A stretch of 64,000 nt of DNA from Aeromonas sp. FDAARGOS 1405 (GCF_019048265.1 NZ_CP077311.1:532001-596000); one strand, 5' to 3'. Numbered from the stretch's first letter, positions 10,022-19,122 are shown. Made by a program: numbers and translations. Notes: generated by a model from the letters alone, not told the origin.

Positions 10022-10027
10022 TATAAT
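10022..10027 (+). promoter_or_regulatory. Candidate -10 box for the double-cubane operon
   Basis: A consensus TATAAT lies 73 bp upstream of the first gene. No good -35 hexamer sits 16-18 bp before it (sequence there is AATTTT or similar), which would fit an activator-dependent promoter. The activator is not identifiable. Confidence 0.4.
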
Positions 10028-10099
10028 TCTCGCGGTTGGATGTGCCGTCATTGATGGAGCATCTGTCTCTTCATTTCTCTCATCAGGGCAGGATCGCCT

Positions 10100-11251
10100 A
10101 TGTCACTTATCACCGAGTTGCCAGCCATTTTCGATAGTTTTTCAGATGCTCGTCGTCAGGGCTTTCTGGCTGTGATGGCACTCAAGGAGCGACAGATCCC
10201 CCTGGTCGGCACCTACTGCACCTTTATGCCGCAGGAGGTGGCGATGGCCGCCGGCGCGGTGGTGGTATCGCTCTGCTCCACCAGCGACGAGACCATCGAG
10301 GAGGCCGAGAAAGAGTTGCCCCGCAACCTCTGCCCGCTGATCAAGAGCAGCTACGGGTTCGGCAAGACCGACAAGTGCCCCTACTTCTACTTCTCCGATC
10401 TGGTGGTGGGGGAAACCACCTGCGACGGCAAGAAGAAGATGTACGAGTACATGGCCGAGTTCAAACCGGTGCACGTGATGCAGTTGCCCAACCGTGCCGA
10501 TGACGAAGCCTCCCGCACCCTGTGGCGCAGCGAAATCGTCCGCTTCAAGGAGTTGCTGGAGCAGCAGTTCGGCCAACCCATTAGCGAGCAGGCGCTGCGC
10601 GACGCCATCGTGCTGAAGAACCGCGAGCGCCGCGCGCTGGCCGACTTCTATCGGCTGGGTCAGCTCAACCCGCCGGCGCTGAGCGGCACCGACCTGCTCA
10701 AGGTGGTCTATGGCGCCACCTTCCGCTTCGACAAGGAGCAGCTCATCAGCGAGCTGCAGGAGATGACCCGCCGCATCAAGACCGAGTATGCCGAGGGCAA
10801 GCGGCTCGATGCCCGCCCGCGTATCCTCATCACCGGCTGTCCCATCGGCGGCGCGGCCGACAAGGTGGTGCGCCTCATCGAGGAGCACGGTGGCTGGGTG
10901 GTGGGTTACGAGAACTGCACCGGCGCCAAGGCGACCGAGCAGTGCGTCAGCGAACAGGGTGACCCGTTCGATGCCTTAACCGACAAGTATCTGGCCATCG
11001 GCTGCTCCTGCATCTCCCCCAACCACCAGCGCATGAATCTGCTGAGCCAGATGGTGGAGGAGTATCAGGCAGACGGGGTGATCGATGTGATCCTGCAGGC
11101 CTGCCACACCTATGCGGTGGAGTCGCTCGCCATCAAGCGCCATGTGCGCGAACGCCACGGCATCCCCTACATGGCGGTCGAGACCGACTACTCCAGCGCC
11201 GACAAGGGACAACTGGCCACCCGGCTGGCCGCCTTTATCGAAATGCTGTGA
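10100..11251 (+). CDS. 2-hydroxyacyl-CoA dehydratase D-type / double-cubane cluster protein (YjiM-like)
   Basis: Member of the HgdB/FldI family, 383 aa, single subunit, resembling E. coli YjiM and the double-cubane [8Fe-9S] cluster proteins that reduce small molecules with activated low-potential electrons. Conserved Cys positions visible are [65 protein letters not shown] and QACHTY. There is no second dehydratase subunit and no CoA-transferase nearby, which argues against a true acyl-CoA dehydratase. The activator gene follows after 9 bp. The physiological substrate is unknown. The start ATG has AGGA 6 nt upstream. Confidence 0.85.
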   Translation: MSLITELPAIFDSFSDARRQGFLAVMALKERQIPLVGTYCTFMPQEVAMAAGAVVVSLCSTSDETIEEAEKELPRNLCPLIKSSYGFGKTDKCPYFYFSDLVVGETTCDGKKKMYEYMAEFKPVHVMQLPNRADDEASRTLWRSEIVRFKELLEQQFGQPISEQALRDAIVLKNRERRALADFYRLGQLNPPALSGTDLLKVVYGATFRFDKEQLISELQEMTRRIKTEYAEGKRLDARPRILITGCPIGGAADKVVRLIEEHGGWVVGYENCTGAKATEQCVSEQGDPFDALTDKYLAIGCSCISPNHQRMNLLSQMVEEYQADGVIDVILQACHTYAVESLAIKRHVRERHGIPYMAVETDYSSADKGQLATRLAAFIEML

Positions 11252-11260
11252 GGAGGCGCC

Positions 11261-12043
11261 GTGTCACTCTCCATCGGGATTGACTCGGGCTCCACCGCGA
11301 CCAAGGGGATCCTGTTCGACCACAAGGATGGCGGGCGTATCGTCCGCCGTTTTATGGTGCCGACCCCCTTTCGTCCGCTGGCTGCCATCGAGCAAGGCTG
11401 GGAGGAGCTCTCGGCCGATTTGCCAGAGCGCCCCCACCTGACCCTGACCGGCTATGGCCGCGATCTGGCATCGTTCGCCGATCGCCGGGTTACCGAGATC
11501 TCCTGCCATGGGCTGGGGGCTCGCCTGCTCTGCCCGTCGGTACACACCGTCATCGACATCGGCGGGCAGGACAGCAAGGTGATCCAGCTCGATAGCGAGG
11601 GCAATCTCACCGACTTTCTGATGAACGACAAGTGCGCAGCCGGTACCGGTCGCTTTCTCGAGGTGATCACCCGCACTCTGGGGGCACGGGTCGAGCAGCT
11701 CGACGAGCTGTTGGAGGGCGCAGAGCCCCACGACATCAGCAGCATGTGTACCGTGTTTGCCGAATCGGAGGCGATTAGCCTGCGCTCGGCGGGCATTCCG
11801 GCCGAGTCGATCCTGGCCGGCATCGTCCGCGCCATGGCGCGGCGCAGTGCCAACTTTATCGGCCGCCTCGGTGCCAGACCGACAGTGCTCTTTACCGGCG
11901 GCGTCAGCCACTGCGCCACCTTCCGCCACTATCTGGCCGAAGGGTTGGGCTGCGACGTGGCCACCCACCCGGACGCCCAATTTGCCGGTGCGCTGGGGGC
12001 CGCGCTGTTTGGCGCGCGCGCCATGGCGGGAGGCAAGTCATGA
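11261..12043 (+). CDS. ATP-dependent [4Fe-4S] activator of the dehydratase (BadF/HgdC, YjiL-like)
   Basis: ASKHA-fold ATPase that injects a low-potential electron into its dehydratase partner. It has the phosphate-1 loop GIDSGSTATKGILF and DIGGQDSKVI. Cys125 (in NDKCAAGTGRF) and Cys163 (in SSMCTVFAESE) have the spacing of the two Cys per subunit that hold the cluster at the dimer interface. GTG start at 11261, preceded by AGGAGG; GTG is acceptable because the first residues MSLSIGIDSGST fit the family exactly. It overlaps the DUF3343 gene by 4 bp, so the unit is translationally coupled. Confidence 0.9.
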   Translation: MSLSIGIDSGSTATKGILFDHKDGGRIVRRFMVPTPFRPLAAIEQGWEELSADLPERPHLTLTGYGRDLASFADRRVTEISCHGLGARLLCPSVHTVIDIGGQDSKVIQLDSEGNLTDFLMNDKCAAGTGRFLEVITRTLGARVEQLDELLEGAEPHDISSMCTVFAESEAISLRSAGIPAESILAGIVRAMARRSANFIGRLGARPTVLFTGGVSHCATFRHYLAEGLGCDVATHPDAQFAGALGAALFGARAMAGGKS

Positions 12044-12348
12044 ACGAAGAGTTCCTCTACCTGTTCCACTCCACCCTCGGTACGGTCAGGCTGCGCAAGC
12101 GGCTGGAGCTGCACGGCCAGTCGTTTCGGGTCTGCGACGTGCCGCGCCAGCTCAGCGCTGGCTGTGGCCTCGCCATTCGCCTCCACTGCCCGCCAGACGA
12201 GTGGCAGCAGTGGTGCCAGAGTGGTGAAACCGCCGCCGTCTTTCGCTGCGAAGTGGACGGCGACTATCAGGAGCTGGCCCGCTATCCGGCCGATAGCCCG
12301 GACATGGCGAAGCAAACGCCTGTGGCTGGCAGTCGGAGTCATGGATGA
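12040..12348 (+). CDS. DUF3343 protein, putative Se/S carrier-like
   Basis: Small 102-aa cytoplasmic protein with the DUF3343 features: an early LYLFHSTLGTVRLRKRLE segment and a central SAGCGLAIRL with a conserved Cys-Gly. DUF3343 proteins are annotated as putative selenium/sulfur carriers because they often sit beside sulfurtransferase or selenium genes; a biochemical role has not been shown to my knowledge. Both ends overlap their neighbours by 4 bp, which strongly suggests it works with the dehydratase-activator pair and the membrane protein that follows. Confidence 0.75.
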   Translation: MNEEFLYLFHSTLGTVRLRKRLELHGQSFRVCDVPRQLSAGCGLAIRLHCPPDEWQQWCQSGETAAVFRCEVDGDYQELARYPADSPDMAKQTPVAGSRSHG

Positions 12349-12773
12349 TAAAGAGCTATCCCATGGCTGTTTATCTGCGCATGCTGGCCAGGCTGACGCT
12401 GGGGGGATTCTTCCTCGCCTCCGCCGGGTTCAAGCTGGCTTCCCCTGCCCTGTTCATCGAGCAGATCGGCGCCTTTGGCCTGATCTGGCCGCCGCTGATC
12501 CCGCTCGCTGCCTGGGGGCTGATTGCCCTTGAGCTCTGCGCAGGGCTGGCGGTCATCGCCAACCGGCGCTGGGGATTGTGGCTGGTGATCGGGCTGCTCG
12601 CCCTGTTTATTCCGGTGTTGGGCTATGGCGTTGCCATCGGGCTCGACATCTCTTGCGGCTGTCTGGGCAGGGCTGATCTCAGCTCGTTGCCGGAGGCCAT
12701 TGTGCGGGATCTGCTGCTATTGACGCTTGCGGGCGCCCTGCTGCGAACTTCCCGCCCCGTTTTCCCGTTCTAA
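12345..12773 (+). CDS. MauE/DoxX-like redox-associated membrane protein
   Basis: A 142-aa inner-membrane protein with four predicted helices (for example LTLGGFFLASAGF and LWLVIGLLALFIPVLGYG) and a conserved CGCLG motif near residue 104, as in MauE-type proteins that support disulfide or thiol redox chemistry. ATG 12345 overlaps the DUF3343 stop; a second Met at 12363 is also possible. Its position between a sulfur-carrier-like gene and a rhodanese lipoprotein suggests a role in moving sulfur or reducing equivalents across the membrane (inference). Confidence 0.7.
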   Translation: MIKSYPMAVYLRMLARLTLGGFFLASAGFKLASPALFIEQIGAFGLIWPPLIPLAAWGLIALELCAGLAVIANRRWGLWLVIGLLALFIPVLGYGVAIGLDISCGCLGRADLSSLPEAIVRDLLLLTLAGALLRTSRPVFPF

Positions 12774-12785
12774 AGGAGTAGTGAC

Positions 12786-13313
12786 ATGATGACATTGCGA
12801 TCCCGCACTCTGGTAGCCTCGCTGATCGCCGCCAGCTTTGCCCTCGCGGGCTGTGGCGACAACCAGTTCGAGCAGGAGGTGAAGCTTGAGTAATCGGCTG
12901 TGCAGCTGGCACAGGAGGCGCAGCAGGGGGGCTATCAGCTGCTGACCGTGGCCGAGCTGAAAACCCGGATGGACAAGGGCGAGGAGCTGGTGATCATCGA
13001 CACCATGCCCTATGAGGACTCCTACAAGAAGGAGCATATCCCGGGCGCCAAGAACTTTGCCTTCGTGAAAGAGGCGAAAGCGGGCGACAACTGGAGCGAG
13101 ATTGTCGAGGGAAGCGGTACACCGGAGCAGTTCCAGGCGCTGCTGGGTGAAGACAAAGCCCGCCCTGTGGTGATCTACTGCGGCTTCGTCAAGTGTGGCC
13201 GCAGCCACAACGCTGCCGCCTGGGCGGTCAATCAGGGCTATCAACAGGTCTATCGGGTACCGGGCGGCATCTTCGCCTGGAAAGGGGCCGGCTACCCCGT
13301 CACGGCCGAGTAA
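12786..13313 (+). pseudogene. Rhodanese-domain lipoprotein gene interrupted by an in-frame TAA
   Basis: From ATG 12786 (after AAGGAG) the frame encodes a lipoprotein signal peptide ending in the lipobox LAGC, then GDNQFEQEVKLE, then TAA at 12891-12893. The same frame then continues without another stop to 13313 as a rhodanese domain: VIIDTMPYEDSYKKEHIPGAKNF, catalytic-loop region VIYCGFVKCGRSHNAA and the C-terminal VPGGIFAWKGAGYPV. One C-to-T change of a CAA Gln codon would explain the stop. A GTG at 12900 might allow the domain to be made without its signal. The gene follows the MauE-like gene by 12 bp and looks like the last member of that operon. Confidence 0.8.
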
Positions 13314-13328
13314 CCCGACCTTTCGCCC

Positions 13329-13356
13329 AAAAAAGAAGCCCGCAACTGCGGGCTTC
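13329..13356. terminator. Terminator between the rhodanese remnant and tcyP
   Basis: The stem GAAGCCCGC/GCGGGCTTC (13335-13343 with 13348-13356) has a run of six A on its left. It is therefore a good terminator for the leftward symporter gene and a weaker one rightward. Confidence 0.8.
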
Positions 13357-13376
13357 TCTCATTTCGATGCTGGCTG

Positions 13377-14744
13377 TCAGCTGGCGACTCGGGACGCGTC
13401 ACCTTCCACAACGTCGCTCTGCGCCTGTTCGCCCAGCAGGCGCTTGGTGATCATGGCCGCCATGATGGAGCCGTTGACGTTGAGGGCGGTACGGCCCATG
13501 TCCACCAGCGGCTCGATGGCGATCATCACCCCCACCAGCGCGATGGGGAAGTTGAGGGTGGAGAGCACGATCAGCGCGGCGAAGGTGCCGCCACCGCCGA
13601 CGCCAGCCACCCCGATGGAGCCCAGCGCAATCACCGGCAGCAGAGTCAGCAGGAACAGGGGATCAAACGGGTTGATGCCAAGCATGGGGGCAATCATCGC
13701 CACCATCATGGCCGGATAGATGCCGGCGCAGCCGTTCTGGCCGAGGTTGGCACCGAACGAGGCGGCAAAGTTGGCGATGCTGGCGGGCACGCCAAGGCGC
13801 TGCTGGGTCTCGATACTGAGCGGAATGGAGGCGGCACTGCTGCGGGAGATAAAAGCGAAAGTGAGCACGCCCCACACTTCCCGTAGGTAGTGCAGCGGGT
13901 TCTGGCCGATCAGCAGCAGGATCACCATGTGCACGGCAAACATCGCCAGAATGGCGACGTAGCAGACCAGAATAAAGCCGAGCAGATTAAGGATCTCGCT
14001 CAGGGGATAGTGGGCCACCACCCGGGCGATCAGTGCCATCACGCCATAGGGGGTGAGCGCAATCACCACCCGCACCATCTTCATCACCCACAGTTGCAGG
14101 GTGTCGATGGCCACGGCGGCGCGAGCACCAGCCTCCGGATGCTCCGCCTTCATCTGCAGCAGGGCAACCCCGGCCAGCACGGTGAAGATCACCACCCCGA
14201 TCACCGAGAGGCCGCGACTACCCGCCATATCAGCAGCAAAGTTGGTGGGCACCAGCGAGAGCAGCAGAGCCGGCAGGGTCTGGGCACTGTCGATGGTGCT
14301 CATGCTCTGTTGCAGGGCTGCCGCGTCGCTGCCGTGGCTCAACAGCCCGGTGGCGGTAAGGCCGCTCAGGTGGGTAATGCTCATCCCTACCACACCGGCG
14401 ATCATCACCAGGGTCAGCATGGAGCCGATCAGCACGGCGCTGATCTTGCCGAGGGACTGGGCCTGATCCAGCTTGTTGATGGCGGAGAGGATGGAGGTGA
14501 ACACCAGCGGCATCATCACCACCTTGAGCAGGCTGACATAGCCGCCGCCGATGATATTGACCCACTCCAGGGTCTGCTGAACGCCGGCATCATCGGCGCC
14601 CCAGCCCAGTTGCAGCGCCAGCCCGAACAGGGCGCCAAGCAGCAGACCCGCAAGTACCTTGCGCGAGAGCGGCACAGTAGAGGGAATCCGGGTCAGGGCA
14701 AAACAGAGCAGACAGAAGAGCAACGAAGTAAACAAGGTAAACAT
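13377..14744 (-). CDS. tcyP: L-cystine/dicarboxylate-type cation symporter (TcyP-like)
   Basis: Sodium- or proton-coupled symporter of the DAACS family, 455 aa, closely resembling E. coli TcyP (YdjN), the low-affinity cystine importer. Family motifs visible are KVVMMPLVFTSILSAI, the serine-rich hairpin SRSSAASIPLSIET, FGANLGQNGCAGIYPAM and the C-terminal EPLVDMGRTALNVNG. ATG 14744 is the start by homology, with AGGTG about 8 nt upstream; the longer open frame to 14879 is non-homologous. No close partner gene; the broken rhodanese gene is its convergent neighbour. Confidence 0.88.
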   Translation of the reverse strand: MFTLFTSLLFCLLCFALTRIPSTVPLSRKVLAGLLLGALFGLALQLGWGADDAGVQQTLEWVNIIGGGYVSLLKVVMMPLVFTSILSAINKLDQAQSLGKISAVLIGSMLTLVMIAGVVGMSITHLSGLTATGLLSHGSDAAALQQSMSTIDSAQTLPALLLSLVPTNFAADMAGSRGLSVIGVVIFTVLAGVALLQMKAEHPEAGARAAVAIDTLQLWVMKMVRVVIALTPYGVMALIARVVAHYPLSEILNLLGFILVCYVAILAMFAVHMVILLLIGQNPLHYLREVWGVLTFAFISRSSAASIPLSIETQQRLGVPASIANFAASFGANLGQNGCAGIYPAMMVAMIAPMLGINPFDPLFLLTLLPVIALGSIGVAGVGGGGTFAALIVLSTLNFPIALVGVMIAIEPLVDMGRTALNVNGSIMAAMITKRLLGEQAQSDVVEGDASRVAS

Positions 14745-14841
14745 AAATAAACACCTGTAGCGGCCATCAGGGCCGATTGTGGAAAGCGAAAACAGAGGGT
14801 GCGAGCGGGGTCGCGGGGGAGAACGCCGGATTGCAGGCGTG

Positions 14842-14873
14842 AAAAAGCAGCGGACGCCCAAGAGGGCGTCCGC
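14842..14873 (-). terminator. Terminator for the monooxygenase/pan genes
   Basis: The stem GCGGACGCCC/GGGCGTCCGC (14850-14859 with 14864-14873, loop AAGA) has five A on its left, giving a short U-run for leftward transcripts. Confidence 0.7.
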
Positions 14874-14888
14874 TGGCAATTGGGGGTA

Positions 14889-15239
14889 TTACTTCTTTAC
14901 GGGGGTGTCGTACTGTTCGGGTTCGTCGCTATAAACGCAGACATTCCACTTCGCGGCCAAACCATCTTCCGCCAGACAGTAACGCTCGAAGAAAGCCTTG
15001 ATCTCCGCGCGCTGGCAGTGGGCTTCGAAAGCCGCCATATCTTGCCAAATCTCGTTGAACACGATGGGGAAGCTCTCCCCCTCGGCAAACGGACTCGCGA
15101 TGTGGCGGGTCACCCGATATTGCAGGCAGCCATCCTCACGCAGGGTGTTGGGCTCGAGCGCCTGCAGCACCTGAAACAGGGCCTGCTCCTGACCGGGTTT
15201 GGGCAGAAATTGGGCAATGCAGTAAACCTTCTTGGACAT
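14889..15239 (-). CDS. Antibiotic biosynthesis monooxygenase (ABM) domain protein, putative quinol monooxygenase
   Basis: A 116-aa cytoplasmic ferredoxin-like alpha/beta protein of the ABM superfamily (YgiN-like). The first strand and helix (VYCIAQFLPKPGQEQALFQVLQAL) and the FNEIWQDMAAFEAHCQRAEIKAFF segment are typical. Related proteins oxidise quinols or dismantle small aromatic compounds without a cofactor, but no substrate can be read from the sequence. AGGAGG-like sequence precedes the start. It lies 24 bp downstream of panC in the same direction and may be cotranscribed. Confidence 0.75.
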   Translation of the reverse strand: MSKKVYCIAQFLPKPGQEQALFQVLQALEPNTLREDGCLQYRVTRHIASPFAEGESFPIVFNEIWQDMAAFEAHCQRAEIKAFFERYCLAEDGLAAKWNVCVYSDEPEQYDTPVKK

Positions 15240-15263
15240 GGGGTCCTCCTGGTTGTGGCGGGC

Positions 15264-16121
15264 TCAGGCTTGCTGCAGCGTGACCACTTGATTGTCGATA
15301 AGGCGGGCCTTGCCAAGATAAGCGGCCATCAGGATCACCAGCTGCGCGCTCTCGTCAGTGGCGGATTCGAGGGTGGCGGCATCGACGATGTCGATGGCAT
15401 CGGTACGAAAACCGGCGTTGTCGAGGCGTTGGCTGGCCTGCGCCACCAAGGAGGGCAGGTGGTGGTCACCCGCTTCGATCTGCTCGGCGATCCAGTTCAT
15501 GGTGCGCGCCAGCTCGGGGGCAATGGCCCGCTCGGCGGCAGTCAGGTAGCCGTTGCGCGAAGAGAGTGCCAGCCCGTCTTCGGCCCGTACGGTCGGCACA
15601 CCGACGATCTCGATGGGCATCGCCATGTCGGCCACCATCTTGCGAATGAGCGCCAGCTGCTGGTAATCCTTCTGGCCAAAGCAGGCCACATCCGGCTGTA
15701 CCAGATTGAACAGCTTGGTAACGACGGTGCTGACCCCACGAAAGTGACCCGGACGCAGCGCCCCCTCCAGCAGATTGGAGAGACCCGGCACCTCGACGAA
15801 GGTCTGGCTCGCCAGCCCCTGCGGATACATGATCTCCGGGGTCGGGGTGAACACCATATCGACCCCGGCCGCTTCCAGCGCAGCGCAATCCTGCTCCAGA
15901 GTGCGCGGGTAGTTGGCAAGATCCTCGGCCTTGTCGAACTGCATCGGGTTGACGAAGATGCTGACCACCACCTTCTCGGCGTGGCTGTGCGCCTCTTTCA
16001 CCAGCGTCAGGTGGCCCTGATGCAGGTTGCCCATGGTGGGCACGAATGCGATGGCACGCCCTTCACGGCGCCATTGGCTGATCTGCTCACGCAGAACGAC
16101 GGGATTATTTACGACCAACAT
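15264..16121 (-). CDS. panC: Pantothenate synthetase
   Basis: Condenses pantoate and beta-alanine with ATP in coenzyme A synthesis. The HIGH-like [43 protein letters not shown] and [10 protein letters not shown] are all present. ATG 16121 gives [14 protein letters not shown], aligning with E. coli; GGAAGGTG is about 8 nt upstream. An upstream in-frame ATG at 16166 would add 15 residues and read through an imperfect direct repeat, so I reject it. Length 285 aa. It is separated from panB by a 200-bp repeat-containing spacer instead of being adjacent. Confidence 0.96.
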   Translation of the reverse strand: MLVVNNPVVLREQISQWRREGRAIAFVPTMGNLHQGHLTLVKEAHSHAEKVVVSIFVNPMQFDKAEDLANYPRTLEQDCAALEAAGVDMVFTPTPEIMYPQGLASQTFVEVPGLSNLLEGALRPGHFRGVSTVVTKLFNLVQPDVACFGQKDYQQLALIRKMVADMAMPIEIVGVPTVRAEDGLALSSRNGYLTAAERAIAPELARTMNWIAEQIEAGDHHLPSLVAQASQRLDNAGFRTDAIDIVDAATLESATDESAQLVILMAAYLGKARLIDNQVVTLQQA

Positions 16122-16250
16122 CAGCAGTTCACCTTCCGATAAATCAAAAAGAGAGACGGGTTGCATCTACCGGTAGCACTCGGGCGGGATGAAGCACGAA
16201 AATGGCTATCAGCAGTTCACCTTTAGATGAATCAATAAGAGACGGATTAG
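16119..16250. repeat. Imperfect direct repeat spanning the panC start region (period 88 bp)
   Basis: ATCAGCAGTTCACCTT occurs at 16120 and again at 16208, followed in both copies by a related GAT..ATCAA..AGAGACGG stretch of about 25 bp. The first copy contains the panC start codon and ribosome site; in the second copy the ATG reads ATA. It looks like a decayed partial duplication of the panC leader. Confidence 0.75.
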
Positions 16251-16322
16251 CTATACGGGTTAACTGTGCGAGGCTGAGAAGCAGAGACGGGGGCCGCAGC
16301 CCCCATCATGCAACTGCCAGGG

Positions 16323-17117
16323 TCAGTTGAAGCTGTGCTCCGGGCCGGGGAAACTCCCCTCGCTCACCTGCTGGACATAGAGGCGGATGGCGGCACGCAC
16401 ATCGCCGGTCTCGGCCAGGAAGTTCTTGGTGAACTTGGGCACATAGCCAGAGGTGACGCCAAAGGCATCGTGCATCACCAAAATTTGACCATCGGTCGCG
16501 GGGCCGGCACCAATGCCAATCACCGGGATGCGAAGCGCCTTGGTGATGCGCTCGGCCAGCGCAGTGGGCACACACTCGAGCACCAGCAGCTGGATACCGG
16601 CCGCTTGCAGTTCGAGGGCCTGGCGGTAGATCTCCTGCGCCTGAAACTCGTCACGCCCCTGCACCTTGAAGCCGCCAAAGACATGAACGGATTGCGGGGT
16701 GAGACCGAGGTGACCACACACAGGCACCCCGTTGCGGGTAAGGTGACGGATAGAGTCACAGAGCCAGTCGCCCCCTTCCATCTTGACCATGCGGGCACCG
16801 GCCGCCATCAGGCGGGCAGCGTTCTGGTAAGTCTGCTCGGGGGTGGCGTAGCTCATGAACGGCATGTCGGCGACCACCAGTGCCTTGCTGGCACCGCGCG
16901 CCACACAGCGGGTGTGATAGACCATCTCATCCATGTTGACCGCCAGGGTATCCTGACCCCCTTGCAGCACCATGCCCAGCGAATCGCCGATAAGCAGCAC
17001 GTGGGCCCCCTCGTCGTCGAACAGCTTGGCAAAGGTGGCATCATAGGCGGTGATGGCGGTGAACTTTTGACCTTCCTGCTTCATCTTCAGCAGGCTGGCG
17101 GTGGTGATCTTGCTCAT
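16323..17117 (-). CDS. panB: 3-methyl-2-oxobutanoate hydroxymethyltransferase
   Basis: First committed enzyme of pantoate synthesis: adds a hydroxymethyl group from methylene-THF to ketoisovalerate. Motifs [39 protein letters not shown] and [15 protein letters not shown] are typical. Length 264 aa, like E. coli PanB. AGGAG precedes the ATG. The start overlaps the folK stop by 4 bp, so the two are coupled. Downstream, a G-rich hairpin (GGGGGC/GCCCCC, 16289-16304) lacks a U-run and is not a clear terminator. Confidence 0.96.
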   Translation of the reverse strand: MSKITTASLLKMKQEGQKFTAITAYDATFAKLFDDEGAHVLLIGDSLGMVLQGGQDTLAVNMDEMVYHTRCVARGASKALVVADMPFMSYATPEQTYQNAARLMAAGARMVKMEGGDWLCDSIRHLTRNGVPVCGHLGLTPQSVHVFGGFKVQGRDEFQAQEIYRQALELQAAGIQLLVLECVPTALAERITKALRIPVIGIGAGPATDGQILVMHDAFGVTSGYVPKFTKNFLAETGDVRAAIRLYVQQVSEGSFPGPEHSFN

Positions 17118-17623
17118 AGAGGCTCCTGTACGTCTGCACGCGGGGCAATGATGGCCAAATCATTGTGCGGGCAGCGGGCAACCAGTCGGGCGAGCGGGGT
17201 GCCGCAGGGCAGCACCAGAGCAGGCGCAATTTCGGCAAGAGGCAGCAGCACGAACTCCCGCTCCTTCATGCCGTAGTGGGGTACGATCAGGCGCTCATGG
17301 TTGATCACCTGATCCCCATAGAGCAGCAGATCGAGATCCAGAGTTCTCGGCCCCCACCGCTCATCTTTGCGCACACGTCCCTGTTCCAGCTCGATTTTTT
17401 GTAATTGATCCAGCAGCGCAAGGGGTGCGAGCCGGGTGTTGAGCCGGACCACGGCATTGACGTAGTCCGGTTGGTCAGCAGGCCCCATGGGGCGGCTGCT
17501 GTAAAACGACGAGGCCTGCACCAGCACAGATTCCGGCAACCTTGCCAGGGCGGCAACGGCGCGACGAGCCTGACCCAGCGGATCAGACAGGTTGGAACCA
17601 ATGGCGATGAAGACCTCGGTCAT
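17114..17623 (-). CDS. folK: HPPK, 6-hydroxymethyl-7,8-dihydropterin pyrophosphokinase
   Basis: Transfers pyrophosphate from ATP to hydroxymethyldihydropterin in folate synthesis. The family signatures [21 protein letters not shown] and [13 protein letters not shown] are intact, and IAIGSNL opens the protein. I place the start at ATG 17623 ([11 protein letters not shown]) because this matches E. coli. A GTG at 17638 overlapping the pcnB stop is an alternative that would add five residues. Both options keep it tightly linked to pcnB, as in enterics. Confidence 0.94.
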   Translation of the reverse strand: MTEVFIAIGSNLSDPLGQARRAVAALARLPESVLVQASSFYSSRPMGPADQPDYVNAVVRLNTRLAPLALLDQLQKIELEQGRVRKDERWGPRTLDLDLLLYGDQVINHERLIVPHYGMKEREFVLLPLAEIAPALVLPCGTPLARLVARCPHNDLAIIAPRADVQEPL

Positions 17624-17634
17624 CACGTCTGTTG

Positions 17635-19086
17635 TCACTCGGCCACTTTCGGTTTGCGACGACGGGGGCGACGACGGTTGCGGCTGTTGCTGCTGCGCTT
17701 CTCGCCATCGTGGCTACGGGCCTCGCCGCGCTCACCGCTGGCCGGGCGACGGGTCGCTTCACGCTGCAATTGCGGGCGCACATCCGGATTGGAGGCAACA
17801 TAGCGCTCCCACCAGCTGGCCAGCTCGCCGAGACCGCGCTCGACCCGGTTGCGCAGCAACAGGAAGTCGAACGCCGCGCGGAACTTGGGATGCTCCATGG
17901 CGCGCTCGGGGTGCTTGCCCTGACGACGGGTCAGCCGCTGTTGCAGTGCCCAGATGTCGCGGACATCTGTGGTGAAACGGCGGGGAACGGCGATGATCCG
18001 CACCTGATTGTCCAGTACCTCGTTGATCGCCAGCATGAAGGCGTCATACCAAGGCAGGCCGCTCTCGTTCTCCAGCACCCGACCACGGGCCTCGACGCAG
18101 CCCCACAGCAGGGTGGCGTAGAGGAAGGCGGGAGTGACGCGTTTATCTTCACGAACGCGAGTGTCAGTATCGATCAGTGCCTGCTCGATAAACTGCTCGT
18201 AGGGCGAGTTGCCGTGCGGGGTAAACAGCGCAGCCACTTGCGGGAAGAGCTGCTGGAACAGGCCATACTCGCGCAGCAGTTTGTAGGTCGCCAGACCGTC
18301 GCCAGCCAGGAACAGCTTGAGGGTCTCCTCAAACAGGCGGGCAGCCGGTATGTCTTGCAGCAGTGGCGCCAGCTCCTTGATGGGGGCGGCGGTACGCGGG
18401 CTGATGGTCATATCCAGCTTTGCGGCAAAGCGCACGGCGCGCAGCATGCGCACCGGATCTTCACGATAACGGGTCTCGGGATCGCCGATCAGCTCAAGCT
18501 TGCGCTCGGCCAGATCTTCCAGACCCCCTTCGAAATCGTGCAGGGTGAAATCTTTGGCGCTGTAGTAGAGGGCGTTGACGGTAAAGTCGCGGCGCTCGGC
18601 ATCCTCTTCGATGGTGCCGTAGACGTTGTCGCGCAGCAGCATGCCTTCATCAGACTGGGCCGACACATGTTTGCTGGTATTGACCTGATGGTGGTGACCT
18701 CGGAAGGTGGCCACTTCGATCACGTCACGACCAAAGACAATGTGGGCCAGGCGGAAACGACGGCCAATCAGGCGGCAGTTGCTGAACAGCGCCTTGATCT
18801 GCTCCGGCGTCGCATCGGTTGCGATGTCGAAATCCTTGGGCGTCTTCCCGAGCAGCAGATCCCGGACTCCGCCGCCGACCAGGTAGGCCTCATAGCCCCC
18901 TTTGTTCAGGCGATAGAGCACCTTGAGTGCATTCTCGCTGATCTCTTTGCGCGAAATAGGGTGCTGATCACGGCTTAAGGTACGACGTTGACCGGCGACA
19001 CGGGCTGGAATGGGGGATTCCACCGACTGCTCGCCGTCTTCCTTGCCGAGCACCTTGCGGCAAAAGTTTGCGATCTGGGAAAAAAT
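17635..19086 (-). CDS. pcnB: Poly(A) polymerase I, probable AUU start
   Basis: Adds 3' poly(A) tails that promote RNA decay. The nucleotidyltransferase core [29 protein letters not shown] carries the catalytic Asp pair. The tRNA-binding segment [20 protein letters not shown] follows, and the C-terminus is Arg/Lys-rich ([11 protein letters not shown]) for RNA contact. Homology to E. coli begins at [13 protein letters not shown]. The first codon there is ATT (19086-19084), 6 nt after AAGAGG. E. coli pcnB is known to start at AUU with the same first residues. The upstream ATG at 19101 would add five residues but has only a weak Shine-Dalgarno. Length 483 aa from the AUU. Confidence 0.93.
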   Translation of the reverse strand: MFSQIANFCRKVLGKEDGEQSVESPIPARVAGQRRTLSRDQHPISRKEISENALKVLYRLNKGGYEAYLVGGGVRDLLLGKTPKDFDIATDATPEQIKALFSNCRLIGRRFRLAHIVFGRDVIEVATFRGHHHQVNTSKHVSAQSDEGMLLRDNVYGTIEEDAERRDFTVNALYYSAKDFTLHDFEGGLEDLAERKLELIGDPETRYREDPVRMLRAVRFAAKLDMTISPRTAAPIKELAPLLQDIPAARLFEETLKLFLAGDGLATYKLLREYGLFQQLFPQVAALFTPHGNSPYEQFIEQALIDTDTRVREDKRVTPAFLYATLLWGCVEARGRVLENESGLPWYDAFMLAINEVLDNQVRIIAVPRRFTTDVRDIWALQQRLTRRQGKHPERAMEHPKFRAAFDFLLLRNRVERGLGELASWWERYVASNPDVRPQLQREATRRPASGERGEARSHDGEKRSSNSRNRRRPRRRKPKVAE

Positions 19087-19122
19087 GGTACACCTCTTCA
19101 TGACTTCTAAATTGACGGGAGG

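Noticed and set aside
12891..12893. Readthrough of TAA as a non-standard amino acid in the rhodanese gene
   Set aside because: Selenocysteine uses TGA and pyrrolysine TAG; TAA has no known recoding here. A nonsense mutation is simpler, despite the nearby putative Se/S-carrier gene.
16289..16304. Terminator between panB and panC
   Set aside because: The G-rich stem has no U-run in either direction.
19087..19101. ATG start of pcnB at 19101
   Set aside because: It lacks a good ribosome site and adds five non-homologous residues; the ATT at 19086 aligns with the known AUU start of E. coli pcnB. It cannot be fully excluded.
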